DNA of 64,000 bases from Streptomyces albus subsp. albus. GTDB lineage: Bacteria; Actinomycetota; Actinomycetes; Streptomycetales; Streptomycetaceae. How positions within the stretch are numbered: position 1 is the first letter of the stretch; each line of letters begins with the position of its first letter. This document shows positions 9,572-17,695 of this stretch, in pieces. The position numbers and the translations under genes are program-made. Where the stretch lies: positions 62,001 through 126,000 of the forward strand of contig NZ_JOID01000011.1 in assembly GCF_000719865.1 (NCBI RefSeq), written 5' to 3'. The notes below the pieces were generated by a model. That model did no database searches and was not told the origin of the DNA. It saw only the letters and a list, made by a program, of their open reading frames with translations.

Positions 9572-10210
9572 ATGCCGGCCCCGAAAACGCCGGATGCCAG
9601 GCGGATACGCGCGCAGTTGACGCGCCGGCGCATTCTCGACGCCGCGATGGAGCTCTTCTCGGAACACGGATATGAGGCGACGACCATCGCCTCCATAGCC
9701 CGCGAGGCCGGCGTCGCCGTGCAGACCGTCTACTTCGCGTTCGGGAACAAGCAGCGGCTCCTCAGGGACCTCATCACGCTCCACCTGCCCTGCGGCGGCG
9801 CCCGGTCAGCCACGGAGACGGCCCGCGCGATGGCCGGGGCGCTCACCGCGGACGGCCCGCGGCAACAGCTCAGGCATCTGGTGCGCTGCACCCGCACGAT
9901 CAACGAGCACGCCGCACCGCTCCTGGAGGTCCTGCGCAACGCCGACGTCACCCAGGACGACGGCGAGGACATGTGGCAGTCCAACAAGGACCAAAGGCGG
10001 CTCTTCCAGAGCGAGTTCATCCAGGCTCTGACAGCGGAACGGCTGCTCCCGGACGGGCTCGTGCCCGAGCGGGCCGTCGACATCTGCTACGCGCTGCTCG
10101 GTCCGGAGCTCTACCACCTCCTCGCTTCCGAGCGCAAGTGGACGCAGGAACAGTGGGAGGACTGGGTCTACGAGGGTCTCTGCCGGCACCTGCTCCGGAC
10201 CGGCACCTGA
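9572..10210 (+). CDS. TetR/AcrR family transcriptional regulator
   Basis: A 212-aa protein. The N-terminal HTH is clear: RRRILDAAMELFSEHGYEAT, then SIAREAGVAVQTVYFAFGNK, which is the recognition helix pattern of TetR proteins (about 14-60). The C-terminal part is a helical ligand domain of no recognised class. The ATG at 9572 was chosen behind AAGGGGG; a GTG three bases earlier is possible. Divergent from the MFS gene, it most likely represses the exporter and itself and may respond to the polyketide product. Confidence 0.92.
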   Translation: MPAPKTPDARRIRAQLTRRRILDAAMELFSEHGYEATTIASIAREAGVAVQTVYFAFGNKQRLLRDLITLHLPCGGARSATETARAMAGALTADGPRQQLRHLVRCTRTINEHAAPLLEVLRNADVTQDDGEDMWQSNKDQRRLFQSEFIQALTAERLLPDGLVPERAVDICYALLGPELYHLLASERKWTQEQWEDWVYEGLCRHLLRTGT

Positions 10211-10417
10211 GCCGGACGGGCGGCTGACCGGCCCTTCCGCTTCCGCCGCCCGCGGCGGCGGCCTCCCCGCGCCGCCCCGTCACCCCGCGGAGAACGGCCC
10301 GGCGGCGGGCCGGTCCGGCCGCCGCCCTCCAGAGCTTGTGCAGATCCTCTTCAGCCGGTGCGTTGCACACTGCTGGGCGCAGGGGGTCCTGCGCGGACGA
10401 CCGGGGGAGTGGCGACG

Positions 10418-12979
10418 GTGAGCAGTGGCAGTGAGTGCGGCGGACGGCCCCGGTTCCTCGTCGTCACGGTCGGGGGACGGGCCGCCTTCCACGGAACGGT
10501 CGCCGGGGCGCTCGCGGACCTGACCGGTCCGCCGGACGCCACCGGAGCGGTGAGGGAACTGGTCACCGGCGGATCTCCGCCCCCTCTCCGGGCACCCGGA
10601 GAGGACACCTACCACCGGGCACTGGCGCGCTCGCTCAGATTCCTCGACCGGGCACTGCCCGCGGCCGAGATCCGGCTGGTCACCGCCGCCACCTTCACCG
10701 CCGCCGCACGCGAACTGCGGCGGCTGACGGACGGCGGGCGGCGCGACGGCGAGGACGTGCTGGCCCTGGTCCTGGTGGACGCGGCGTCCGCCGGAATACC
10801 GGCGGGATCCGGGGACGGCGGCGTGCTCGGCGCGGGGCTCGGTGAGCTGCGCGAGGCACTGGCCCCGGACGTGCGCCGCGCGTTCACCCCGTACACCGTC
10901 TTCGTGTACGACGAGGACCCCCTGGGCACCGTGGTGATCGCGCATCCCTACACGCGCCGTCAACTGCCCAGCCGGCCATGGGTGCTGGCGGCCGACGTCA
11001 TCTGCGCGTTCACCGACTTCGTCCAGACCGGCAGCGCCGGGGCCGCGGTGCGGGACGCGGCCCCGGGCAGGGCCACCCTGCTCGGCGGCGAACTGGCCGG
11101 CTTCCTGGACGAGCGGGCCGGCCCCCGCTGGGGACTGCACTACTACACCGGTTCGGTGGTGGCGGGCCTGATCGGCGATCTGGAGGCCCACGCGGCGCGC
11201 GGCGGCAACCCGGTCCTGCGCGGCCCCAGCGAACACAGCCTGGCCTGCGGTGCGCTGGCCCGATGGCAGCTGGACGGGGCGCCCTTCCTGATCGTGGTCA
11301 CCAGCGGGATGGTCGACGAGTTCCGCGGCACCCTGGCCAATCTCCGGGACGCACGCGCCCAGGGGTTCATCGTCTGCGCCGACTCGGCCGGCGGGGCGTG
11401 GTTTCCCTTCCAGGGCACCGTGCACGGCGCGGAGGACAGCCGGGAGGTGCTGCGGGCCAAGGGCATCCCGTTCGTCCATCTCGACGACCCCGGCCGGCTG
11501 CCGCAACAGCTGCGCGAGGCGTTCACGGCGTACGAGGCCGACCTCGGCCCGGTCGTGCTGCTCGTCACGCCGGAGGTCCTGCGCACCCCGGCGGCACCGG
11601 CCCGCGTGCCGCCCGGCGCGCCCCCGGCCCGCCCCGGCCGCGCGGGGCCGCCCCGCCCGCGGCTCACCGTCCGTGAGGACGCGATGGAGCCCGTCATGGA
11701 CCTCGTCAACAACGGCCCGGCCAGGATCCTGCTCCAGTGCGGCAGGCTCGGCGCCGAGGAGAGCGGCCTCGTCCACGACATCGCCGCCCGGGCGGGCATC
11801 GCTCTCGCCGACTCGCTCACCCACCCGGGCACGGTCGCGCGCTACCGGGACGGACAGGTCGTACGGGAGTACCTCGGCACACTCGGGATGTACGGCTACT
11901 CGGACCGCGTTCACGCCTTCCTCCACCACGCGGGCCGGCTCCGCCCGCGGGACGAGCAGTGCCTCTTCTTCCTCAACAGCCGGATCACGGAGGCCTCGAC
12001 GCCCTTCTCACCCCGGGCGCTCGCCCGCGGCCTGCGCATCGTGCAGGTCACCGGGGAGGAGAGGCACCTCGCGCCCTTCGCCGACCACGGGCTGGCATGC
12101 GACGGGCCGGAGTTCCTGCGCGAGGTGCGCCGGCGGCTCGACGTGGACCGGGCGCTGCGGTCGCGGCGGGAGCACGCCATCGCGGAGAGCGGGGACAGCG
12201 CGTCCGACGTCGTGCACACCCTGCCGCTGCTGCCCATGAGCCCCAACTACTTCTTCGGCCGCCTCGGCGCGGTCCTCGACACCCTCGTCACCACCCGCGG
12301 ATACACCTACACCGGCATTTTCGACGTCGGCCGCGGCGGGCTCTCCGCCATCCGCAACCTGCCGCGCACCGGGCCGGGGTTCTCCGGCTGGTACGGGCGG
12401 GCCCTGATGGGGGACGCCCTCCAGTCGGTGCCCGCGGTGGCTCTCACCCGGGACGGCAACGTCCTCGCGTTCGTGGGCGACGGAGCCGCCGCGCTGGTGC
12501 CCGACATCCTGCCGACGCTGGTGCAGGAGGTGACCGTCAACGGACACCGGATCACGGGAAACCTGAGCGTCTTCCGGCTCATCGACGGCGGGCACTCGGT
12601 GATCCGCACCTACCGGGAGGGCCTGCGGGCGGGCGAGGCGAGCCGTCAGACGCAGGTCCTGCACCTCCTGGACGGCGAGTGGGAGCGCGCCTACGGGGAG
12701 CTGACCGTCAGCCACCGCCACCTCGTCGACGTGGACGCCGGCGAACTGGCGGACCGGCTGTGCAGGCCCTCCACCGTCGACCTCTATTCCGTGCCGATGG
12801 CCCACAACAACGAGGGGGACGGGCTGAGCCGGCTGTCCTCCGCCGGCTGGCAGCGGGACCGGCTCCCCGAGCCGCCCTTCGGCACGGTCCGGTGGCCCGG
12901 TGCGCGGGTCCCGCGCGTCCGGACACGGACGGCCGCCCCGGCGCGTCCGCCCGTTCCCGCTGAAGGAGAGCACCGGTGA
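10418..12979 (+). CDS. PigD-like thiamine diphosphate-dependent acyl-adding enzyme
   Basis: An 853-aa protein close in layout to PigD of prodigiosin biosynthesis: an N-terminal extension (about 1-200), a PYR domain with the likely catalytic Glu272 in GPSEHSLACGALA, a central domain, and a C-terminal PP domain with GDG at 687-689. Segments such as FSGWYGRALMGDAL and HNNEGDG match my memory of PigD. PigD decarboxylates pyruvate and adds the acetyl unit to C3 of a 2-enal (Stetter-type 1,4-addition), giving a 3-acetyl aldehyde. The start was set at the GTG at 10418, 8 bases after GGGGGAG; an in-frame GTG at 10358 exists. It overlaps the PigE-like gene by GTGA, matching the paired action of PigD and PigE. 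The substrate would be a PKS-derived enal, by inference. Confidence 0.9.
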   Translation: MSSGSECGGRPRFLVVTVGGRAAFHGTVAGALADLTGPPDATGAVRELVTGGSPPPLRAPGEDTYHRALARSLRFLDRALPAAEIRLVTAATFTAAARELRRLTDGGRRDGEDVLALVLVDAASAGIPAGSGDGGVLGAGLGELREALAPDVRRAFTPYTVFVYDEDPLGTVVIAHPYTRRQLPSRPWVLAADVICAFTDFVQTGSAGAAVRDAAPGRATLLGGELAGFLDERAGPRWGLHYYTGSVVAGLIGDLEAHAARGGNPVLRGPSEHSLACGALARWQLDGAPFLIVVTSGMVDEFRGTLANLRDARAQGFIVCADSAGGAWFPFQGTVHGAEDSREVLRAKGIPFVHLDDPGRLPQQLREAFTAYEADLGPVVLLVTPEVLRTPAAPARVPPGAPPARPGRAGPPRPRLTVREDAMEPVMDLVNNGPARILLQCGRLGAEESGLVHDIAARAGIALADSLTHPGTVARYRDGQVVREYLGTLGMYGYSDRVHAFLHHAGRLRPRDEQCLFFLNSRITEASTPFSPRALARGLRIVQVTGEERHLAPFADHGLACDGPEFLREVRRRLDVDRALRSRREHAIAESGDSASDVVHTLPLLPMSPNYFFGRLGAVLDTLVTTRGYTYTGIFDVGRGGLSAIRNLPRTGPGFSGWYGRALMGDALQSVPAVALTRDGNVLAFVGDGAAALVPDILPTLVQEVTVNGHRITGNLSVFRLIDGGHSVIRTYREGLRAGEASRQTQVLHLLDGEWERAYGELTVSHRHLVDVDAGELADRLCRPSTVDLYSVPMAHNNEGDGLSRLSSAGWQRDRLPEPPFGTVRWPGARVPRVRTRTAAPARPPVPAEGEHR

Positions 12980-15504
12980 AGTTCGGCTTCCTGGCCCATG
13001 CCGTCAGTCCGGCGCACCGCAATCAGTTACGGGGCCTCGACCTCCTCGGCCGGCTCCTGGACGACCACCGGGGGACCGCGCGCGCCCCCGCCTCCCGCCG
13101 CCACGTCCCGCTGCCGGTGCTCGGCTCCGTCACGTCCCTCACCGGCAGCCGGTGCGAGGGCGAGGTCCGCAGCCTCCCCCACACCGCGGAGCAGATCCTG
13201 CGACGTCCCACGGCCGCGCGGGAGCTGGTGGCCGCCGAGGTGACGGCACTGCGGGAGGCCGGCGCGGAGATCGTCGGACTCGGCGGTGCCACCTCGATCG
13301 TCGGCGACCGCGGGCTCTGGACCGCGGCCCGGGTCGGCGTTCCCGTCACCAGCGGCAACTCCCTGACCGTCTATGCCGCTCACGAGGCCCTCCTCAGCTG
13401 CGCCCGGCTCCTCGGGCTGCCGGCCGAGGACACCCCCGTCGTGGTCGTCGGCTACCCGGGCTCGATAGCGCTCGCCGTCTCCCGTCTGCTGCTCGCCGGG
13501 GGGTTCCGGCTGGAGCTCGTCACCCGCCGCAGCCGCCGGACCCGGGCTGCCCTGCTCGGTTACCTGGATCCGGCCGACCACGCGCGGGTGACCCTGTGCG
13601 AGGACATCACGGAGTGCTACGGAAGTCCCCGTCTCCATGTGGCCGCGTCCTCGTCCGGAGGGGTGATCGACACCGGCCGGCTGCATCCCGGCTCGGTGGT
13701 CGTGGACGTCGCCCTGCCGAGGGACGCGCCGGCGGCGCCGGCCCGCCGGGACGTACTGGTCGTCGATGGCGGGCTGGTCAGCGCGGTCGAGGGTGTCGAG
13801 GCCGGCGACGGCAGCATGCCGGCACCGGCCCAGCAGCTCAACGGCTGCCTCGCGGAGACCGTCGTGCTCGCCCTGGAGGGCCGGGCGGAGAGCTGGTCCC
13901 TGGGCCGCGAGATCGACGTGGACGGAATCCGGCGGATCGGCGCGCTCGCGGCGCGCCACGGCTTCCTTCCCACCCCGCTCGCAGCCTTCGGACGCGTCCT
14001 GGCGGAGGACGACATCGCGCGGCTGGGCGTCCACCACCGGCCACCGTCCCGCGTCACCGCGCCGCGGGAGGTCACCGCGGCGACCCGGCGGCGCTTCCGC
14101 GACCACGTCAACCCGCCGATGGCGAGGCTGTTCGCCGCGCACGGACTGGACCGGGTGTTCACCCGGGCCGAGGGGTGCGTGCTCACCACGGCCGACGGCG
14201 TCGAGTACCTGGACTTCGTCGCCGGCTACGGTGCCCTCGGCCTCGGCCACAACCACCCGGACGTGGTCGCCCGCCTGCGCGGCTTCCTGGACCTGAACGC
14301 ACCGGCCTTCGCCCAGTACATCTCCATGCCGGTCCAGACCGCCGAACTGGCCGAGCGGCTCAGCGCGGTCTCGCCGGGCGGGCTGGAACGCGTCTTCTTC
14401 AGCAACTCCGGCACGGAGGCGGTCGAGGCCGCCCTGAAGGTCGCCCGCGCGGCCACCGGCCGGACACGGCTGGTGCACGCGGGCAACAGCTACCACGGCA
14501 AGACCCTCGGCGCCCTGTCCGTCACCGGGCGGGAGGCGCACCGCGCCCCGTTCGGCCCCCTCGTGGGCGACGTCGTGGGCGTGCCGTACGGGGACGCGGG
14601 CGCTCTCGCCGCGGCCATCGAGGGCGCGGCGGCCTTCATCGTCGAACCGGTGCAGGGCGAGGGCGGGGTCGTCCTGCCGCCCCCGGGCTATCTGCTGGAG
14701 GCACAGCGCCTGTGCGCCCGGGCCGGCGCCGTCTTCGTCCTCGACGAGATCCAGACGGGACTCGGCCGGACCGGTGCCATGTTCGCCGCCGACCACGACG
14801 GCCTGCGGCCGGACGTGGTCTGCCTGGCCAAGTCCCTCTCCGGCGGGCTGGTCCCCGTCGCCGCCACTCTGGTCCGGGCAGGGCTGTGGGACGCCGCCTA
14901 CGGCAGCAGCGACCGGGCCATGCTCCACTCGTCCACCTTCGGCGGCGGCAATTTCGCCGCGGTGGCGGCCCTCGCCACGCTGGACGTCCTCGAGGCGGAG
15001 AAGCTGCCGGAGCGGGCCCGCGACACCGGTGCGTATCTGCGTACCTCGCTGCGCGCGGTGTGCGAGCCGTACGGATTCGTCCGCGAGGTGCGCGGCATCG
15101 GCCTGATGAACGCCATCGAGTTCGACGGTGACTTCTCCGGCGCGGCCGGCGCCATGGCCGGGGAACTCCTCACCCGGCTGCCCGGCGACCTGCACACCCT
15201 GGTCGACTGGCTGCCCGACGACGTCCGTACCGCGATCAGCCGGGCGGGCACGGCGCTGGAGTCCTCGCTGGGCGACCTGCTGTGCCTGCGCTTCGCCGGA
15301 CAGCTCGCCCGTGACCACCGGATTCTCACGTTCGTCACGGCCAACCGGAACAGGGTGCTGCGCATTCAGCCGCCCCTTTCGCTGACCACCGGACAGGCCG
15401 ACCGGTTCGTGGCGGCGGTTGGCGCGGTCTGCCACGATCTCGCCCTGCACGCGGACGCCATCGGCGTCCGGGCGGCGGGGAACCCGACCCTCAACGAAGG
15501 ATGA
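12976..15504 (+). CDS. PigE-like fused acyl thioester reductase-aminotransferase
   Basis: An 842-aa fusion. Residues 1-about 370 resemble acyl-ACP reductase (AAR): [22 protein letters not shown], the nucleotide-binding [10 protein letters not shown], and Cys291 in [14 protein letters not shown], the position of the AAR thioester cysteine. Residues about 380-840 are a class III PLP aminotransferase with [22 protein letters not shown] and the PLP lysine K619 in LAKSLSGG. The whole order and length match Serratia PigE (about 853 aa), which forms the enal and later transaminates the 3-acetyl aldehyde so that it closes to a pyrroline. Codon 18 is TTA (13027-13029), the only TTA I noticed in the window, so translation probably needs the bldA tRNA. 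AAGGAGAG precedes the GTG start. Confidence 0.92.
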   Translation: MKFGFLAHAVSPAHRNQLRGLDLLGRLLDDHRGTARAPASRRHVPLPVLGSVTSLTGSRCEGEVRSLPHTAEQILRRPTAARELVAAEVTALREAGAEIVGLGGATSIVGDRGLWTAARVGVPVTSGNSLTVYAAHEALLSCARLLGLPAEDTPVVVVGYPGSIALAVSRLLLAGGFRLELVTRRSRRTRAALLGYLDPADHARVTLCEDITECYGSPRLHVAASSSGGVIDTGRLHPGSVVVDVALPRDAPAAPARRDVLVVDGGLVSAVEGVEAGDGSMPAPAQQLNGCLAETVVLALEGRAESWSLGREIDVDGIRRIGALAARHGFLPTPLAAFGRVLAEDDIARLGVHHRPPSRVTAPREVTAATRRRFRDHVNPPMARLFAAHGLDRVFTRAEGCVLTTADGVEYLDFVAGYGALGLGHNHPDVVARLRGFLDLNAPAFAQYISMPVQTAELAERLSAVSPGGLERVFFSNSGTEAVEAALKVARAATGRTRLVHAGNSYHGKTLGALSVTGREAHRAPFGPLVGDVVGVPYGDAGALAAAIEGAAAFIVEPVQGEGGVVLPPPGYLLEAQRLCARAGAVFVLDEIQTGLGRTGAMFAADHDGLRPDVVCLAKSLSGGLVPVAATLVRAGLWDAAYGSSDRAMLHSSTFGGGNFAAVAALATLDVLEAEKLPERARDTGAYLRTSLRAVCEPYGFVREVRGIGLMNAIEFDGDFSGAAGAMAGELLTRLPGDLHTLVDWLPDDVRTAISRAGTALESSLGDLLCLRFAGQLARDHRILTFVTANRNRVLRIQPPLSLTTGQADRFVAAVGAVCHDLALHADAIGVRAAGNPTLNEG

Positions 15505-15779
15505 CCACGGTGACCACAGGAATTTCCCGCACCGGCACGATCTCCGAGCGAGTGACGGCCCTGCTGCAGGAGAAGCTCGGCCTTCTCCCCGAAGAGATCA
15601 CCCCGGAGGCCCGTTTCAAGGAGGACCTCGGACTCGACTCCCTCGACATGGTGGAACTGCTCACCATCGTGGAGGTCGAGACCGGCGCACCCGTGGAGGA
15701 CGACACCGCCCTCTCGATGGCCACGATCGGCGATGTCATCGGCCACCTCTCCGAACGCGGGACCGGGGAGGGGGAGTGA
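15501..15779 (+). CDS. Free-standing acyl carrier protein
   Basis: A 92-aa type II ACP. The phosphopantetheine serine is Ser47 in GLDSLDMVEL, flanked by the usual acidic helix. It overlaps the PigE-like gene (ATGA) and the ketosynthase that follows (GTGA), so the three should be made together. It may carry the acyl chain that PigE reduces or feed a short type II extension by the next gene. An in-frame GTG at 15510 is an alternative start. Confidence 0.95.
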   Translation: MTTVTTGISRTGTISERVTALLQEKLGLLPEEITPEARFKEDLGLDSLDMVELLTIVEVETGAPVEDDTALSMATIGDVIGHLSERGTGEGE

Positions 15780-17017
15780 CCGGGCGGGAGGTGGTCGTCA
15801 CCGGACTCGGGCCGGTCACACCGATCGGCGTCGGCCGGCAGGAGTTCTGGCGGGCCCAGCTCGCCGGCGTCAGCGGCGTCCGGACCGTCACCCGTTTCGA
15901 CCCGGCGGGATTCCCGGTACGCATCGCCGGCGAGGTGGACCTCCCCGCCGCGCTCGCCCCCGGGAGCCGCGAGGAACGGTCCACGGACCGGTGCACCCAC
16001 CTCGCGCTCGCCGCGGCGCGCCTCGCCGTCGAGGACGCCTCCCTGGACCTTGCCGCCGAGGACCGGGACCGCGTCGGTGTGGTGCTGGGGACGGGCGCGG
16101 GCGGAGCGGGCGGCTGGGAGACGAACGCCCGCCTGCTGGAGACCAGCGGACCGAACAGGATCGCGGCCCGTTCTGTTGTCATGTCCATGGCCAACAGCTC
16201 CGCCTCCCACATCGCCCTCTCGTGCGGCATCACCGGCCCCAGCACCTCCGTGGTGTCGGCGTGCGCGTCCGGGGGCGAGGCCCTGATCGGGGCCCACCAG
16301 ATGATCGCCTCCGGAGAGGCCGATGTCGTCCTGGCCGGTGGGGCCGAGGCGCCGGTCACCCCCTTGCTGCTGGCCGGTTTCGCCAGGACCGGGGCGCTGT
16401 CCGCGCGCAATGACGAACCGGGGCGCGCCAGTCGCCCCTTCGACGCCGACCGGGCCGGCTTCGTGCTCGCCGAGGGAGCGGCGGTGCTGATCCTGGAGTC
16501 CGCGGAGCACGCGCGTGCCCGGGGCGCCGAGGTGCTCGCCAGACTGAGCGGCTACGGCCGTTCCTCCGACGCCCACCATGTGACCAGCCCGCATCCGGAG
16601 GGAGCGGGGGCCGCCCGGGCGATGCGTGCGGCGCTGCGTTCCGCCGGCTGGTCGGCCGCGGACATCGGGTACGTCAACGCGCACGGCACGGGGACGCGGT
16701 ACAACGACGCCGCGGAGGCGAAGGCGCTCCACGCCGTTCTCGGGGAGGCCGCCGCACGGACGCCGGTCTCCGCGACGAAATCGATGACCGGCCACAGCCT
16801 GGGAGCGGCCGGTGCGGTGGAGGCGGTGGTGTGCGTGCAGGCGCTGCTGCACGGATGCGTGCCACCGACCGTCAACCTCGACGCGGTGGATCCCGGCTTC
16901 GGTCTCGACGTGGTGGGTGCGGAACCGCGGGAGGTGCGGCTCGGCACGGCTCTGTCCAATTCGTTCGCCTTCGGTGGCCACAACGTCGTTCTCGCCTTCG
17001 GAGCCGGCGGGGTCTGA
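15776..17017 (+). CDS. Beta-ketoacyl-ACP synthase II (FabF-like)
   Basis: A 413-aa thiolase-fold ketosynthase of FabF length. The catalytic residues are Cys163 (VSACASGGEA), His303 (NAHGTGTRYND) and His340 (SMTGHSLGAAG), with the conserved Lys335, so it should be an active condensing enzyme rather than a chain-length factor. The GTG start overlaps the ACP stop. It was cut from a longer open frame because the family start (REVVVTGLGPVTPIGVG) begins here. With the ACP it resembles the dedicated ACP/KAS pairs of several lipid-like alkaloid clusters. The acyl chain it extends is unknown. Confidence 0.95.
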   Translation: MTGREVVVTGLGPVTPIGVGRQEFWRAQLAGVSGVRTVTRFDPAGFPVRIAGEVDLPAALAPGSREERSTDRCTHLALAAARLAVEDASLDLAAEDRDRVGVVLGTGAGGAGGWETNARLLETSGPNRIAARSVVMSMANSSASHIALSCGITGPSTSVVSACASGGEALIGAHQMIASGEADVVLAGGAEAPVTPLLLAGFARTGALSARNDEPGRASRPFDADRAGFVLAEGAAVLILESAEHARARGAEVLARLSGYGRSSDAHHVTSPHPEGAGAARAMRAALRSAGWSAADIGYVNAHGTGTRYNDAAEAKALHAVLGEAAARTPVSATKSMTGHSLGAAGAVEAVVCVQALLHGCVPPTVNLDAVDPGFGLDVVGAEPREVRLGTALSNSFAFGGHNVVLAFGAGGV

Positions 17018-17344
17018 TGACGGACAGGGCCCTCCCGCCGGCGCGCCGCCTGCCCCTCCGGTTGCCCGTCCGGCCCGTCGGACGTGCGGTTCCCCCGGCG
17101 GGACCCGGCCTCTGTGCGCGCGGCGCGCGGCCGAGCAACCTGGGAGAAGACGTGCCTCGGATCCCTCTGCAACACTCGCCGGACCGGGGGTGGAAGCCAA
17201 GCCCTCGCCGGCCATGGCCAGGAAGGCCCATCTCCTTGTGAGTGGCTTCCCTCCCCGAGCCCGCGGCCAGTACCCACCGGCCCATGGCTGAGGCGGTGAT
17301 TCCTGGGGTGGACCGGACCACCGCACTCTTCGGAAGGACACGAC
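17018..17344. other. 327-bp spacer before the repeat peptide gene
   Basis: No protein gene I can defend. An ATG overlapping the ketosynthase stop (TGATG, 17017-17019) opens a 74-codon Pro/Arg-rich frame ending at 17241. Its composition is what any GC-rich spacer gives, so I do not call it. The promoter for the repeat gene should lie here, but no clear -35/-10 pair is visible. Confidence 0.5.
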
Positions 17345-17569
17345 ATGCACGTCACAGCACGTCCGGTCTGGGACCGGCTCGAGGTCTGGGACCAGGTGAA
17401 GGTCTGGGACGAGGTGAAGGTCTGGGACGAGGTGAAGGTCTGGGACGAGGTGAAGGTCTGGGACGAGTTCAAGGTCTGGGACGAGTCCCGGGTCTGGGAT
17501 GAGCTCAAGGTCTGGGACGAGTCCCGGGTCTGGGACGAGCTCAAGGTCTGGGACCTGGCCGCTGCCTGA
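17345..17569 (+). CDS. Small protein of eleven VWD hexapeptide repeats; candidate precursor peptide
   Basis: A 74-aa ORF with a good ribosome site (GGAAGGA, about 7 bases before the ATG). After seven residues (MHVTARP) the rest is eleven tandem hexapeptides. Val-Trp-Asp is invariant in all eleven, position 4 is mostly Glu, position 5 hydrophobic or Ser, and position 6 is Lys or Arg in nine of the eleven (Glu in the first, Ala in the last). The protein ends AAA. I know no family for it. It could be a multi-core ribosomal precursor acted on by the neighbouring GNAT, globin or flavoenzyme, a Trp-rich leader ahead of the hairpin at 17620, or a short structural repeat protein. A leader peptide of seven residues would be unusually short for a modified peptide. 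The exact Trp-Asp periodicity and the silent GAT/GAC variation argue that it is translated. Confidence 0.7.
   Translation: MHVTARPVWDRLEVWDQVKVWDEVKVWDEVKVWDEVKVWDEFKVWDESRVWDELKVWDESRVWDELKVWDLAAA
17366..17563 (+). repeat. 11 x 18-bp tandem repeat coding VWDxxx
   Basis: Eleven contiguous 18-bp units, typical unit GTCTGGGACGAGGTGAAG. Units 3-5 are identical at DNA level and others differ at codons 4-6, so the array looks like a recent expansion that kept the reading frame and the Val-Trp-Asp codons. Confidence 0.97.
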
Positions 17570-17619
17570 AGCCCCGTGACCGAGGGCTGATCTCGCCCCG
17601 AGCGACCGACTGCCCCGGA

Positions 17620-17657
17620 TCCGGCGCAGGGCCCCGTACTCCGGGCCCTGCGCCGGA
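17620..17657 (+). terminator. Perfect 15-bp hairpin between the repeat peptide and the GNAT gene
   Basis: Left arm 17620-17634 (TCCGGCGCAGGGCCC), 8-base loop, and an exactly complementary right arm 17643-17657. It starts 50 bases after the peptide stop. By stability it should terminate or attenuate transcription, so the short gene may be made in excess over the downstream operon. Confidence 0.85.
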
Positions 17658-17695
17658 GACGAGGGAGGCCGGGAGACAACCGTGAGGAATACCCC

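Noticed and set aside
10418..12979. First thought to be a FIST-domain sensor protein
   Set aside because: The GDG motif, the PSEH glutamate and the three-domain order are those of a PigD-like ThDP enzyme.
17017..17241. 74-codon ORF with its ATG overlapping the ketosynthase stop
   Set aside because: Pro/Arg-rich composition as in random GC-rich DNA and no ribosome site of its own; kept only as part of the spacer entry.
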